Source of the DNA: Megalopta genalis
Taxonomy: Eukaryota; Arthropoda; Insecta; Hymenoptera; Halictidae
Length of the DNA: 64,000 nucleotides
Direction of reading: 5' to 3'
Assembly: GCF_051020955.1 (NCBI RefSeq)
Contig: NC_135014.1
Location: 1,992,501-2,056,500 of the forward strand
Made by a program: the position numbers and the translations under genes. The notes below the pieces were generated by a model. It saw only the letters and a list, made by a program, of their open reading frames with translations. It was not told the DNA's origin and searched no databases. Shown here piece after piece: positions 43,160 to 55,105 of this stretch (within the stretch, counting starts at the first letter, position 1; every line of letters begins with the position of its first letter).

Positions 43160-44165
43160 TGGCGGCGGCTTTAAGAATTATTATATTCGTCGATGTTTCG
43201 GTGTAACAGATGTTTGTTGTGCTCGATCGCGGTTTGGGAGAGAAGATTTTTTGGGCACCCTTGTAGTCATTGCTTTCCTGCGATAATATTTTAGGGGGGA
43301 GCTCGAGCATCTGGTTACGCGTAAGAAATTTATTATCGACATCCTTTCGTTAATAACTGTTTGAAAAATTGTTCTATTGGTCGTTGGTTCGAGTCTTTAG
43401 CTTCTCATTGTATCTAGTCGTGATGTGGGATTGAGCATTTTTTATGCACCCTTATAGTCATTGTTTTCCTTCGATAATTTTTTAGGGGGAAGTTTGAGCA
43501 TCTGGTTACGCGTAAGAAATTTATTATCGACATCCTTTCGTTAATAACTGTTTGAAAAATTGTTCTATCCGTCGTTCTTTCGAGTCTTTAGCTTCTCATT
43601 GCATCCAGACGCGATATGAGATTGAGCATTTTTTCTGCACCCTTATGAATCATTATTTTTCTTCGACAATTTTTTACACGGCAGCTCGAGTATCTGGTTA
43701 CGTGTACAAAAATTATTATCGACATCCTTTTGTTAATAACTGTTTAAAAAATTGTTCTATCCGTCGTTGTTTCGAGTCTTTAGCTTCTCATTGCATCCAG
43801 ACGCGATGTGAGATTGAGCATTTTTTCTGCACCCTTATGAATCATTATTTTTCTTCGACAATTTTTTACAGGGTAGCTCGAGTACCTGGTTACGTTTAAA
43901 AAAATTATTAACGACATCCCTTTGTTAATAATTGTTTAAAAAATTGTTCTATCCGTCGTTGTTTCGAGTCTTTAGCTTCTCATTGCATCCAGACGCGATC
44001 TGAGATTGAGCATTTTTTATGCACCCTTATGAATCATTATTTTTCTTCGACAATTTTTTACAGGGTAGCTCGAGTATCTGGTAACGTGCACAAAATTTAT
44101 TAACTTCACCCTTTCATCGGTAACATTTAAAAAAATAGTTCCATCCGTCGATGTTTCGATTGTCT
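43160..44165 (+). repeat. 192-bp satellite, about five units
   Basis: CTGGTTACG recurs at 43311, 43502, 43694 and 43886, and as CTGGTAACG at 44079 (spacing 191-193). Units contain TCCGTCGTTGTTTCGAGTC, TAGCTTCTCATTGCATCC and GCACCCTTATGAATC. The outer units are the most diverged, and a decayed trace continues to about 44300. Confidence 0.94.
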
Positions 44166-45116
44166 ATCAGCCCGTTCGCTTGAAATCGTTCTTCAACGCT
44201 TAACGAATTTATACACAGCCATAAGATCCCTCTTTCTCTCTAAAAAAAATATTGTACAAACAAGCCTCGATATCCAGCTGCACGTACAAAAAATGTCCAA
44301 CACCATCCTTCCAGGAACAATTCCAACGAAAAATGCAGAGTACATCCGCTTACCGTCAACGGCGCGCCTTCCTCAAAACCGAACAAAATGAGACGGCTAA
44401 GAAGCGACCGGCAAGAAACCTCGACGAAGCATAAACTCCCAATTTGAACAAGCAAAAGACGCTTCCAGCCGGCGTCCAACCCTAGGGAGGAACCAATCCC
44501 CGTCCCTTTATCCGACAAGCGTCGACGAGTCCGCCAAAGAAAACCGTCTCGTCTGCAAAACCGGGTTCTCCTCGACGAAGGGTGTTCTCGAAAGGCAAAA
44601 CCTCTTGCAATGATCACATTTCGTAGTCCCTGTAATTATGGTTTTCCGAGGACAGGCTGATCCCGTGGCTCGCCGATTGGATTCGAGCTTTCCGCGGCGC
44701 GCAGTGCGGCGCGGCGCGACGCGACGTCGTCATTTTCCCGGCTGCTGCTCGCGTGACGCTCGCAATTATCGAGAGACCGGCGAGAGAGAGAGAGAGAGCC
44801 GGGGTGAAACGAGGGTGAAACGGGGGATGAAAAGGTGAGGATTGAAGCCAGAGGGTAGGAGCAGGCCGCGAGAGAGCTCGCCGGGCTGGAACGGCCAAGT
44901 TAGAGGATCGTGATTCAGAAATTTCGACGGGACGCGACGCGAGGCGGCGAGACGCGACGCCTGAAACGGATGCAATAATTACGCCGTGTCCGGAGCCAAG
45001 AGCCTCGGGCCCGAGACGCCTCGAATCTCCAATTATACGGTGACGGGAGATCGCCGGAAGACGGCCCTCCTCGGCGGCCTCCGCTCGGAATTCCTGCGGC
45101 GCGACGCGGCGGCTCT
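44166..45116. other. No gene seen: unique block, GC-rich to the right
   Basis: Short (GA)n at 44781-44799. Nothing coding is recognised. Confidence 0.45.
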
Positions 45117-45837
45117 CCGCGTTTTACGAAATTCTTAGCGGAACTGCGTTCCATCGCGTAGTGTCGCGTCGCGTCAAGTCGCGTCAATTCGAAGCGCATC
45201 GTGTCGAGTCGCGTCGAGTCTAAGCGCGTCGAGTCTAAGCGCGTCGAGTCTAAGCGCGCCGAGTCTAAGCGCATCGAGTCTAAGCGCGTCGAGTCAAGTC
45301 TCGTCAATTCGAAGCGCGCCGAGTCTAAGCGCGTCGAATCGAAGCGCGTCGAGTCGAAGCGCGCCGAGTCTAAGCGCGTCGAGTCGAAGCGCATAGAGTC
45401 GAAGCGCGTCGAGTCTAAGCGCGCCGAGTCGAAGCGCGTCGAGTCAAAGCGCGTCGAGTCAAAGCGCGCCGAGTCTAAGCGCGTCGAGTCGAAGCGCATA
45501 GAGTCGAAGCGCGTCGAGTCGAAGCGCGTCGAGTCGAAGCGCGTCGAGTCAAGTCGCGTCAATTCGAAGTGCGTCGCGTCGAGTCGCGTCGAGTCGCGTC
45601 GAGTCGCGTCAAGTCTAAGCGCGTCGAGTCGAGTCGCGTCAATTCGAAGCGCGTCGCGTCGAGTCGCGTCGAGTCAAAGCGCGTCGAGTCAAAGCGCGCC
45701 GAGTCTAAGCGCGTCGAGTCGCGTCGTGTCGCCTCGCCTCGCGTCGCGTCGCGTCGAGTCGAAGCGCGTCGAGTCGCATCGCGTCGTGTCGCGTTCCATC
45801 GCGTCGGCTCCGCGTTTTACGAAATTCTTAGCGGAAC
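45117..45837 (+). repeat. 15-bp minisatellite bounded by a 28-bp direct repeat
   Basis: About 40 units of AAGCGCGTCGAGTCT-type, with GCGTCGAGTC 10-bp variants after 45580. CCGCGTTTTACGAAATTCTT plus AGCGGAAC occurs at 45117-45144 and again at 45810-45837. Frames of 215-217 codons repeating Ser-Lys-Arg-Val-Glu or its complement are artefacts. Confidence 0.95.
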
Positions 45838-46632
45838 CGCGTCGCATCGCGTAATCGCCGGGTCGCCTATGTTAGCCTTTCAGCTGATAGCGCGCGGGAT
45901 TATTGCGCGGCCGCGCTTTCAGCCCCATAACGCGGGCCTCTATTTACCGTGGCCGAATGTTTGTTTTTCATTACATGGCCAGGCAGGTACGTGCGTGTGG
46001 CCGGACCGCGCAGCCGCGGCCCATTCATTTTGTAATGTTCGTTTCATGCTCGCTAAACGGAAAGTAAACTCGAGCCGCGCCGGAATGGCCATCGTTTCGC
46101 GGGAGGAACGGTATACATACGTCGAAGCGATCAGGATAACTGCCAGCAATCGATCCCTTCGACCTGCCTGCCTGCCTGCGCTGTACAGCCTGACTCAAAA
46201 ACAGTTACCCTCTTGTCTCGGAATCGTCCCCAGCAACGTTTTGCCCGCGAACTTGTCCGCCGGCCGCGCGTATTCGAAGCATTCCAGGAGAGGCGATTCT
46301 TGCCGGCAAAGTAAATCGCTTTCTGCTTCGGTCGAAAGTGAACCGCCTTTTTAAATGTCGTGCTTCGTTTCGGTGCATTCTCGTTTCGTCGCGGGAATGA
46401 TCGATGAATTTGGCGCGAGCGAACGTTGCGCGCAGGAAACATTATGCAGGAAAATTGTGCAGCGGATTGTGAAGATTGAAATCGAATTGATTGGAATTGA
46501 TAGGTGATTATTTGTAAGAACGATTATTGCGCGCTGTGCTGCGACGATAGTTTTCGAATTCCTGGGGATTGTTCGATTATAATTGTTTTCGCGGGTATGG
46601 AGGCAGCGTGATTGATTTCTATCGATCAGTAA
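45838..46632. other. No gene seen: unique block
   Basis: Balanced unique sequence. Frames entering from the array are not supported. Confidence 0.45.
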
Positions 46633-47130
46633 ATTTTATTCCATAATTTTATTCTTAAAATAAAATGGAATAAAATTTACTGATTGATAGAATTTTAAGG
46701 CTAAAATTATAGAATAAAATTATGGAATAAAATTTACTGACTGATAGAATTTTAAGGCTAAAATTATAGAATAAAATTATGGAATAAAATTTCCTGACTG
46801 ATAGAATTTTAAGAATAAAATTATAGAATAAAATTATGGAATAAAATTTACTGATTGATAGAATTTTAAGGCTAAAATTATAGAATAAAATTATGGAATA
46901 AAATTTACTGACTGATAGAATTTTAAGAATAAAATTATAGAATAAAATTATGGAATAAAATTTACTGACTGATAGAATTTTAAGAATAAAATTATGGAAC
47001 AAAATTTACTGATTGATATAATTTTAAGAATAAAATTATAGAATAAAATTATGGAATAAAATTTACTGACTGATATAATTTTAAGAATAAAATTATAGAA
47101 TAAAATTATGGAATAAAATTTATAGAATAT
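46633..47130. repeat. 57-bp AT-rich minisatellite, about nine copies
   Basis: GAATTTTAAG recurs at 46690, 46747, 46804, 46861 and 46918. Units contain ATTATGGAATAAAATTTACT. Confidence 0.95.
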
Positions 47131-47399
47131 ATAGCGGTTTCCGGATCAAAATAGTATTCGATCTCTTAAGTATCTCGACGGTGAGTAGGAGAACAATCGA
47201 ATAATTATCGGAGACGAGGCGCGACCTCTGATCGCATTACTTGCAAATAGACCGTCGCTAATTTGTCGCGGATAAAATTTAAATTTTAATAAATATTCGA
47301 CCGCAATCGATTTCGTACCGATTCAAAATTAATTATGACCGAGATTTCCATTAGTACTCTATTGTGATTTAAAATTTCTGATTAAATATTTATGAAAAA

Positions 47400-48055
47400 A
47401 ATCTATTCCAATTACAATCTGTGATCGAAATTCATTGCCTTCGATTTGCCCGCGAGAAATTCATTACAATCGACTTGCACCCCAATTTTAATATCCAGTC
47501 GTTTAAATTTCTATGAAAAAACTATCGCAACGGAAACATTTCTAATTAAACTTCTAGAAAAATTTCTATAAAACACTGTTGCAATTTAAAATGCACAACA
47601 ACAATTTATTCCGATCAAATTTTATATAATAATAAAAAATCCACTATGATCGATATTTCATCCCTACTTAAAGTTAATTACAATTCAAATGTTTATTAAC
47701 GGACTGTTATAATTGAAACTTTCTAATTTCTACAAAAAAAAACAGAAATGATTATTAAAACTGTGTATTCTAATTCCAATCTGTAATCAAAGTTCATTGC
47801 CTTCAATTTTCTCGTGAAAAATTCATTAAAATCGACTTCCACTCTAATTTAAAAACCATTCGCTTAAATTTCTATGAAAAATCAGTTGCAATGGAAACGT
47901 TTCTAATTAAACTTCTATTAGAAATCCATCGAAAGAGACAAATTTCTATAAAACACTGTTGCAATTCGAATGCATAACAATAACTTATTCCGATCAAAAT
48001 TTATATAATAATAAATCCACTACGATCGATATTTCACCCCTGTTTTAAATTAACT
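47400..48055. repeat. Diverged tandem duplication, offset about 365 bp
   Basis: Paired blocks in the same order: TCATTGCCTTC, TTTAAATTTCTATGAAAAA, ATTTCTATAAAACACTGTTG, ATTCCGATCAAA, ATAATAATAAA, CGATATTTCA. Identity looks moderate, so the duplication is old. Confidence 0.85.
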
Positions 48056-49011
48056 ACAATTCCGTACCGGATGTACGTTAACTATTATAATCTAAACATT
48101 CCAATTTCTAGAAGAAAAAAAAACGACAACAAAAAACGATAGAAACTGTAATTTCAAAAGAAAAGCGACGCATTAACCGAGAAGGGTGCTAACTAGCCGC
48201 AGATTGAACGGCGCCTCCGCATACATATACGCAAGAAAGCGACAGCTCGGTGGAAATTTAATCGTTTCCAGGGTCGCGTGACAGCTTACACAACCGATAT
48301 CAAATTTACCGTAATCCCGGATTGACATTCTCGCGACGCGGCACGGCACAGGCCCGGCGGCGGCGGCGAGCGCAGGGTGCGCTCTCGTGCACCCACCCGT
48401 CGCCTATCGGCGGAAGTTCGCAAGCCGCGTTACTTATGCAACGGCGGCGCATCGTTGAATTTCACTTACTTTAATAAGGGTCTCGGATAACCGCGGGGCC
48501 CATCCCCTAAAGGCGGATCGTTCCGCCATCGAAATTCCGGCGGATCGTGCCGGCCGCTCTCGGCGGCGGCAATTTTTGGAACGGCTTGTACAGAGGCGCG
48601 TAAATCCGACGGCGCGGCGCGGCGCGGAGGCGTTCTCCCGCCGAGCCGATATTCGCTCGGAGCTGATTCGAAGGCGAGAGCGACTCGTCCGGTGCGCGCG
48701 TAAAAAAGGAAACGCCCGCGGAACTCCGGCGTCAGCCAGCAGGAGTTCCTATTTCCTTTCCATTTGTATTTACGACTCCGTAGCTCGCGGATACCCGGCA
48801 TAAAGTTGCAAATTGGCTGGAAGGACGGCGAGGGTGCATTCGTTGCGCCGTTGCGCGCGCGCGTCCTTCGACATTTCGAATCGACGCGCACTGGGACGAA
48901 CGTGCGATCCAGGCGGGAAAGGGACGCGTCGTTTTCAACGTATCTTCGCGTTGGACGCAGATATCGGGGCTGAAAACAAATGAAATTGTTCGTCTTTCGA
49001 GACGATTCGGA
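48056..49011. other. No gene seen: AT-rich then GC-rich unique block
   Basis: From about 48330 the sequence is CpG-dense. Overlapping frames on both strands show nothing recognisable. Confidence 0.45.
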
Positions 49012-49110
49012 ACGGGGCCGGTATTACCGCGGACGGTCCAAATACTGCGGTGTTTTATAAAAGCAACGGAATCTAACATTTTATGGAAATAGTGATCTTA
49101 TCAGTATCAA
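49012..49110 (+). repeat. B repeat, copy 3
   Basis: GGTATTACCGCGGACGGTCC, AAATACTGCGGTG and CAACGGAATCTAACATTTTA, running directly into a P element. Confidence 0.85.
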
Positions 49111-49114
49111 TATA

Positions 49115-49462
49115 CAGAGTGACCCAAAAATGTCTCGCAATCCGAAAGTGGCGGATTCCTCAGGTCATTTGAAGCAACTTTTTCCTTTACAAAAATTTTC
49201 TCCGAGGCACCGTTAACGAGTTATTAACGAAAAAGAGTGACCAATGAGAGGCGAGCTCGGCTGGCGCGAGGCGACCGAGCCAATGAGCGGAACTAGGTTT
49301 CGTGAGTTTGTTGGCTGGGCCGCCTCGCGTTATTGGTCGCTGTTTTTTGTTAATAACTCGTTAACGGTGCCTCGGAGAACATTTTTGTAAAGGAAAAAGT
49401 TGCTTCAAATGATCCGAGGAACCCGCCGTTCCCGGATTGCGAGACATTTTTGGGACACCCTG
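49115..49462. mobile_element. P-family palindromic MITE, copy 5
   Basis: TA-flanked (49113-49114, 49463-49464), left end CAGAGTGACCCAAAAATGTC, right end inverse of CAGGGTGTCCC. CCAAT boxes at about 49241 (GACCAATGAG) and 49279 (GCCAATGAG). It lies between two B repeats. Confidence 0.92.
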
Positions 49463-49519
49463 TAGTATATCGGTATAGCAATCTTCTAAAAATAAATCTC
49501 ATAGCTTTTTGTACGTTTA

Positions 49520-49615
49520 ATATTGACGTATTACCGCGCACGGCCCAAATACTGCGCTGTTTTATAAAAGCAACGGAATCTAACATTTTATAGCAATAGT
49601 AATCTTATCGTAGGT
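49520..49615 (+). repeat. B repeat, copy 4
   Basis: ATTACCGCGCACGGCCCAAA, TACTGCGCTGTTTTATAAAA and TAACATTTTATAGCAATAG, nearly the same as copy 3. Confidence 0.85.
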
Positions 49616-49958
49616 TTGCATCACGGTTTTTAATTTTTAATGAAACACGCGCTTTTTGAGAAGATTAAATGTTCAAGTTATAGAATAATAGGTACAGCTC
49701 GAGTTGTTGCTAAATGCTATTTGTTGTTGCTAAATTTAAACGCCATTGGCGTTTAAGAGGTCTTATTTTCTCTGTCAAAGTTCGCCTTCGTTGAGGAGGC
49801 GCAGTAATACCTACACTTATCCTAATGGGCCGAGCGCGTGGCTCCGAGCCACTTTTACACCGGAATATTTCAAAGTATATTTTACAATCATATCTTCCAT
49901 TTGTTCTCGTTCCAGAATGTTCAAGCGTGACTGACGAATGCCCGAAACAGTTTTCCGA
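49616..49958. other. No gene seen: unique block
   Basis: TGCTAAATGCTATTTGTTGTTGCTAAAT is a small local duplication near 49715. Otherwise unique. Confidence 0.45.
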
Positions 49959-50930
49959 AATTGGAGAACATGCAAGGGGTTACTATAAACTGCTGTAACT
50001 TTGCGAGAAAAAATCGCAGCCGAGTTTCTTTTTTTTTAAATTAAAGGGAAAAGATCGAACTTCGTTCCGCCGTCAACGGCATCTCGGACAAAAATTGTCC
50101 AAAGTCCGTGCGATTCGTCGAACTCGACGATACGACGTATGACGTACGACGAACATGGCCTCGCATTTAAAGGGTTACAGTAACGAGGTTGCGTGGAACT
50201 TAAAATCCACATAGACTGTCTGGAAGTAGAGGTTTCGAGCTTTAATTTAAAAAAAGAGTCGTTGTCCTAAGGTGATTTTTCACGGAGCTATCTTCAGTCG
50301 AACCTGACCAATGCGCATTTCGTCAAACTTGGCAATTTTCGATAGGACAAGCATGGCTTCATATTTAAAGGATTACAGTGACGACGGTGCGTTGAACTTA
50401 AAATTTATAGTATAGTGTCAAAAAGTAGAACTTCCAAGCTTTAATTTAAAGAAAGAGTTGTTGTCCTAAGGTGATTTTTCGCGGAGCTATCGTCAGCCGA
50501 AGCTGACCAATGTATATTTCGTCAAACTTGGCAATTTTCGATAGGACAAGCATGGCTTCATATTTAAAGGATTACAGTGGCAACGGTACGTTAAACTTAA
50601 AATTTATAGTATAGTGTCAAAAAGTAGAACTTCGAAGCTTTAATTTAAAGAAAGAGTCGTTGTCCTAAAGTGATTTTTCGCGGAGCTATCGTCAGTCGAA
50701 GCTGACCAATGCGCATTTCGTCAAATTTGGAAATTTTTGATATGACAAACATGGTTTCACATTTAAAGGGTAACAGTGGCGAGGGTGTATCAAACTTAAA
50801 ATCAAGTACAACTACCTTAAAGTAGAGGTTTCAAGCTTTAATTTAAGAGAAAGATCATTATTCTACGATGATTTTTCGCGGAGTTACCGTCACTGAAAGT
50901 TGGCCAATTTATATCAATTTTTCTGTGCTA
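49959..50930 (+). repeat. D repeat array, free-standing (leader plus about four units)
   Basis: The leader GGAGAACATGCAAGGGG is followed by 199-bp units: GTTGTCCTAA at 50261, 50460 and 50659, and a diverged last unit at about 50858 (ATTATTCTACG). It ends CAATTTTTCTGTGCTATA. No C arms flank it, unlike 52284 and 60203. Confidence 0.93.
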
Positions 50931-52283
50931 TATATTGCGACAAAGGGTTAAATTGGGGAGGTTTAAAATGGGCATTCGGTCGGCTAAGTGTTGAGTCTGT
51001 TAACGTCGCATAAGCGTAAGTATCTACGGATAACATAACCGTGTAGAGCTGTCGTGCACAGTAATTCGCGTGTCGCAAATCACGCTGTATATTATTTTTC
51101 ATAGCACAATAAAAAAGGGAAAACAATAACGATATCCACGATAGACCGTGGACCGGTCTACTTAAAAGGATCACCCGATATATACATATATTTCCCATCG
51201 GCGATCTCATACTCGTAACGATTAGCAACGAATTCCGTTGGTCTGCCCGTCGGCCTAATCGCGCGTCGCGCAATTCTGAAATCAGCGGACGGACGTTCGC
51301 CGCGAAGTTTAATCCCATTCGCGGCGATAAATCAACAGTCGCCGCGCGAGTTCCCGGCGGCGGCCCCCCGCGGGGAATATCGCGTTATTGTTCGGCGAAG
51401 AAAAAAGGCGAAGCTCGTCGACCCGCGTTCGCTTCGCGCGGACGAGGCGGTCTAGGTTTTCCTCGCAATTCGTCGTCCGAAAACGGGGCGCAACTCGATG
51501 CCGCCGGAAACAAAACGGTCTCCCGGTTCGGTCCGCGCGGCTCGGCTCGGCCCGGCGCGGCTCGGCGCGGCGCGGCGGTCCGCGACGGAAACTCGCGTAA
51601 TTCGCTTAAACTTCGAGGGATTCGAAATTATGCGAAACGCTGAGCAAGCAGAGAGGGGCCCCCGGCCCCGGCCCCGGCGATAATTGGAAGCGGCCGGCGC
51701 GCCAAGTAAAATGTTATTGTCTAATTCGTGCAAACGGAATTCCGCGACGTTAATCAAATTGCTTCTCGTCCGCTCCCGGCGACCCTCCTCCGTCCGGCAA
51801 GCCCGAAAATTCTGCTCAATTATGTAGGATCTCCATCGGAATCCAATCTCCCCTTCCTCCCGGCCGAACCCGCGAAACGAAGTCCTCGGAATGCCGCTCA
51901 GAATGTGTCTTCCCTACGGCGAAACGAAATCAATTCTCGTGTCCCATCTGGTTACGTTCGTTCCGTTCGATCTGTTTTTAAAAGCGGAATTTATATTGTC
52001 GATAGGGTTCGCGCGCGCGCGCGATCTGTGCACGCTCGAGCCGTTTAACCCTTCGCCGTGCCGTTTTCCTTCGCGATCGCAACGATTTCACGCTTATCGA
52101 TCGCGATGATTTCTTGATAAAGACCTTCCCGTTTGTCGCGAGACGCGATAAATGATGTTTATACGAGTCTCCGGCACTTCTTGCGAAGTGCGTCGATACA
52201 CAAATTTGTCGTTCCTGTTGGAAACAGGAAAACCACAAAAAACGTATCCTCTGGTCTAACACGAGGCTAACTAATTATTTATA
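50931..52283. other. No gene seen: unique 1.35-kb block, GC-rich centre
   Basis: 51330-51700 is very CpG-rich with CGGCGCGGCTC repeats. Frames up to 134 codons (minus, 50914-51318) show no domain. Confidence 0.45.
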
Positions 52284-53257
52284 CAGTAATGTCTCCCTAA
52301 TTGACGCCCAGATTGCGCACAAAAATGGACAATTTGGGAAGAGGAGATACGATTATTCGAGCTTTGCAGCTCGTTTTTATGGTTGTTGACAATTCGTACC
52401 ATGGATTGGAGAACGTGCAAGGGTTACTATAAACTGCTGTAACTTTGCGAGAAAAAATCGCAGCCGAGTTTCTTTTTTTTTAAATTAAAGGGGTAAGATC
52501 GAACTTCGTTCTGCCGCGAACGGCAGCTCGGACAAAAATTGTCCAAAGTCCGTGCGATTCGTCGAACTCGACGATACGACGTATGACGTATGACGAACAT
52601 GGTCTCGCGTTTAAAGGGTTACAGTAGCGAGGTTGCGTGGAACTCGAAATCTAGATATACTATCTGAAAGTAGAGCTTTCGAGCTTTAATAGAAAAAAAG
52701 AGTCGTTATCCTAAGGTGATTTTTTGTGAAGCTATCGTCAGTCGAAGCTGACCAATGTGCATTTCGTCAAACTTGGCAATTTTCGATAGGATAAACATGT
52801 CTTCACATTTAAAGGGTTGCGATGGCGAGGGTGTGTTAAACTTAAAATTTATAGTATAGTGTCAAAAAGTAGAACTTCCAAGCTTTAATTTAAAGAAAGA
52901 GTCGTTGTCCTAAAGTGATTTTTCACGGAGCTATCGTCAAAGCTGGCCAATGAGCATTTCGTCAAACTTGGCAATTTTCGATATGACAAACATGGTTTCA
53001 TATTTAAAGGATTACAGTGGCGACGGTGCATCAAACTTAAAATCGAGTACAACTACCTTAAAGTAGAGGTTTCAAGTTCTAATTTAAGAGGAAGATCATT
53101 ACTCTACGATGATTTTTCGCGGAGTTATCGTAATTTTATAATTGTTGACAATTCTTAACTGTAAAAGCAAACCGCAAGGCTCGAATAATCGTATCACCTC
53201 TTCCCAAATTATCCATTTTAGTGGACAATCCGAGTGTCAATTAGAGAGACATTACTG
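52284..53257 (+). mobile_element. C-D composite element, copy 1 (974 bp)
   Basis: C left arm (CAGTAATGTCTCCCTAATTG) to about 52400, D leader and three units to about 53130, then C right arm (GTTGACAATTC to GAGAGACATTACTG). TA at 52282-52283 and 53258-53259. The D array sits where a plain C MITE has its hairpin loop. No coding frame. Confidence 0.92.
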
Positions 53258-53259
53258 TA

Positions 53260-54445
53260 CTTCGCTCGACAGACGCACCAGGGCACTCAATTCCTGCCCT
53301 ATTTATCGACCACGTCTCGCAGACGTGATTAATCGTTTCTGGTCCGATCATCTGACCACGTCTCTCAGACGTTGTCAAAGGGTTGTTCCAGGTTGTAGTC
53401 AAAGAGTACATATAACAAAGAGTTAAACAAAATCGTTCGATGACCGAACGGCGATATCTTCTCGCCTCTCCCCCACCCATTTAACTTAAACCCCCCTTCA
53501 CGGTGTTACCACCCTGGGACACCCTGTATGAAATGAAAATTCCAGCTCGCGATATTCTCTTCCGCTGAAACTTCAGCGAACGAGAAAGCTTCGAGAAACC
53601 GACGATTTTTGCGCCAGCATATTTCACATGCTGCCGCATTTACGAGCGGAGTATATTCTCGCCGGCATCAAGGAATTAATAAATAACGAGATCCGCCGCG
53701 ATGGAAAATGCACGAGACATTAAGATTTAATGAAGCGTTTGATATAACGAGGTAACGGGATTCGCCGTGTGACGTAATTATTTCATTTCCATTTCTACGA
53801 ACGAATCTCCGGAGCGGCGCGCGCGCGCGCTCGCGACCACGGAGAGAAGAACGTTTAGCGGCAGTTTAGCGTGGATAATTAATCGTTCCGGGAATCGTCG
53901 AAATCGTTTTGATATCAGCAAGTAGCACTGTTTCCTTTCCACTCGACACCCATCCGTCCTCGATTCCGTTCGGACGGGATCGCCGGCGCGATGGGTGGGG
54001 AAACGGGGAGGGGTGGGCGCACCCCTGGTCGCGCGCGTTCATCGCGCGGCGCCGCGGCGGGGCGCGGCGTTCAACGCTTGTCGCGTCAATTTGCGACTGT
54101 AATTAACATTGTTGTTGCGTGCGAGCGTCAACTCGAGCGGACAGGGCCTCGTTGGACCGCGAATTACGATGGACGGGCTCTCAAGCCGGCCGGACAGGAT
54201 GTTCGGTCGAGCACAGGAAACCGTGTTTAAAACATTCTCGTCGCTGGCCATTAACGCGACGTTCCTCCCCCCGGCATTTACGTACATTATAACCGTCGCC
54301 GATTACAGAACACGTTCGCCTCGGCGACACGTTGTCATAGGCTGCGTAGATTCGGTCCTTGGCCGAACCAGATGCATTTATTTCAAGGTTATGTCAAGGT
54401 TATGTCGAGGATCGTCGAAGTGCGAGATATTTGTCGCAGAAACTA
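53260..54445. other. No gene seen: unique block with a lone P terminus
   Basis: GGGACACCCTGTA near 53517 is a P right end without an element. ACCACGTCTC-CAGACGT hairpins lie at 53310 and 53377. The rest is unique and CpG-rich in places. Confidence 0.45.
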
Positions 54446-54599
54446 AAATTATTCTTTCATTCATTCATTCAATCGTTCGTTCATTCATTCATTCATTCGT
54501 TCGTTCGTTCGTTTGTTCATTCATTCATTCAGTCACTCATTCATTGATTGATTCAATCATTCATTGATTCATTTAGTCATTCATTCATTCATTCATTTA
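54446..54599 (+). repeat. (TTCA)n tetranucleotide array
   Basis: ATTC/GTTC/TTCA tetramers with GTTCGTTCGTTCG and GATTGATT interruptions. Confidence 0.94.
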
Positions 54600-55105
54600 T
54601 TTATTTATTTATACGGGCATGTATATTTATACAATAAAGAATATTACAGGAGTACCATTTTTACAAATAAACGACGAAAAGCAATCGTTATTATTAATTA
54701 TGTACCAAAATCACGTCCTAAAGATTTTTATATCGGATATAGAAGAAGAAATATTTACTTTCCAGATTTACTTTCTACTTATTTACTTATTTATTTATAT
54801 ATACGGGTATATAAATATTTATACAATAAAGAATATTACAAAAGTACCATAATTGTACAATAAAGAACGGAAAGCTAACATTAATATTAATTCTGCAGTA
54901 AAATCACGTACCAAAGATTTCCATATCGGATATAGAAAAAGAAATATTTACTTCGTATTTATTTATTTATCTAGATACACGAATATATATACATATATAT
55001 ATATTTATACAATAAACTATGTTACAAAAATACGGTTAATATTAATTCTGCACTAAAATCACATACTACAAATTTTCACACCCGAAATAGAAGAAGAAAC
55101 ATTAA
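54600..55105 (+). repeat. About 190-bp AT-rich tandem repeat, 2.6 copies
   Basis: TACAATAAAGAATATTACA at 54630 and 54822 and TACAATAAACTATGTTACA at 55008. Each is followed by AAATCACGT/ACATAC, then GATATAGAAGAAGAAATATT. Confidence 0.88.

Noticed and set aside
45201..45854. 217-codon Ser-Lys-Arg-Val-Glu frame
   Set aside because: 15-bp stop-free unit; the opposite strand is open as well.
50300..50345. CENP-B-box-like TTCGTCAAACTTGG in D units
   Set aside because: It misses essential positions of the CENP-B box (the CGGG part), and similar partial matches are expected by chance.
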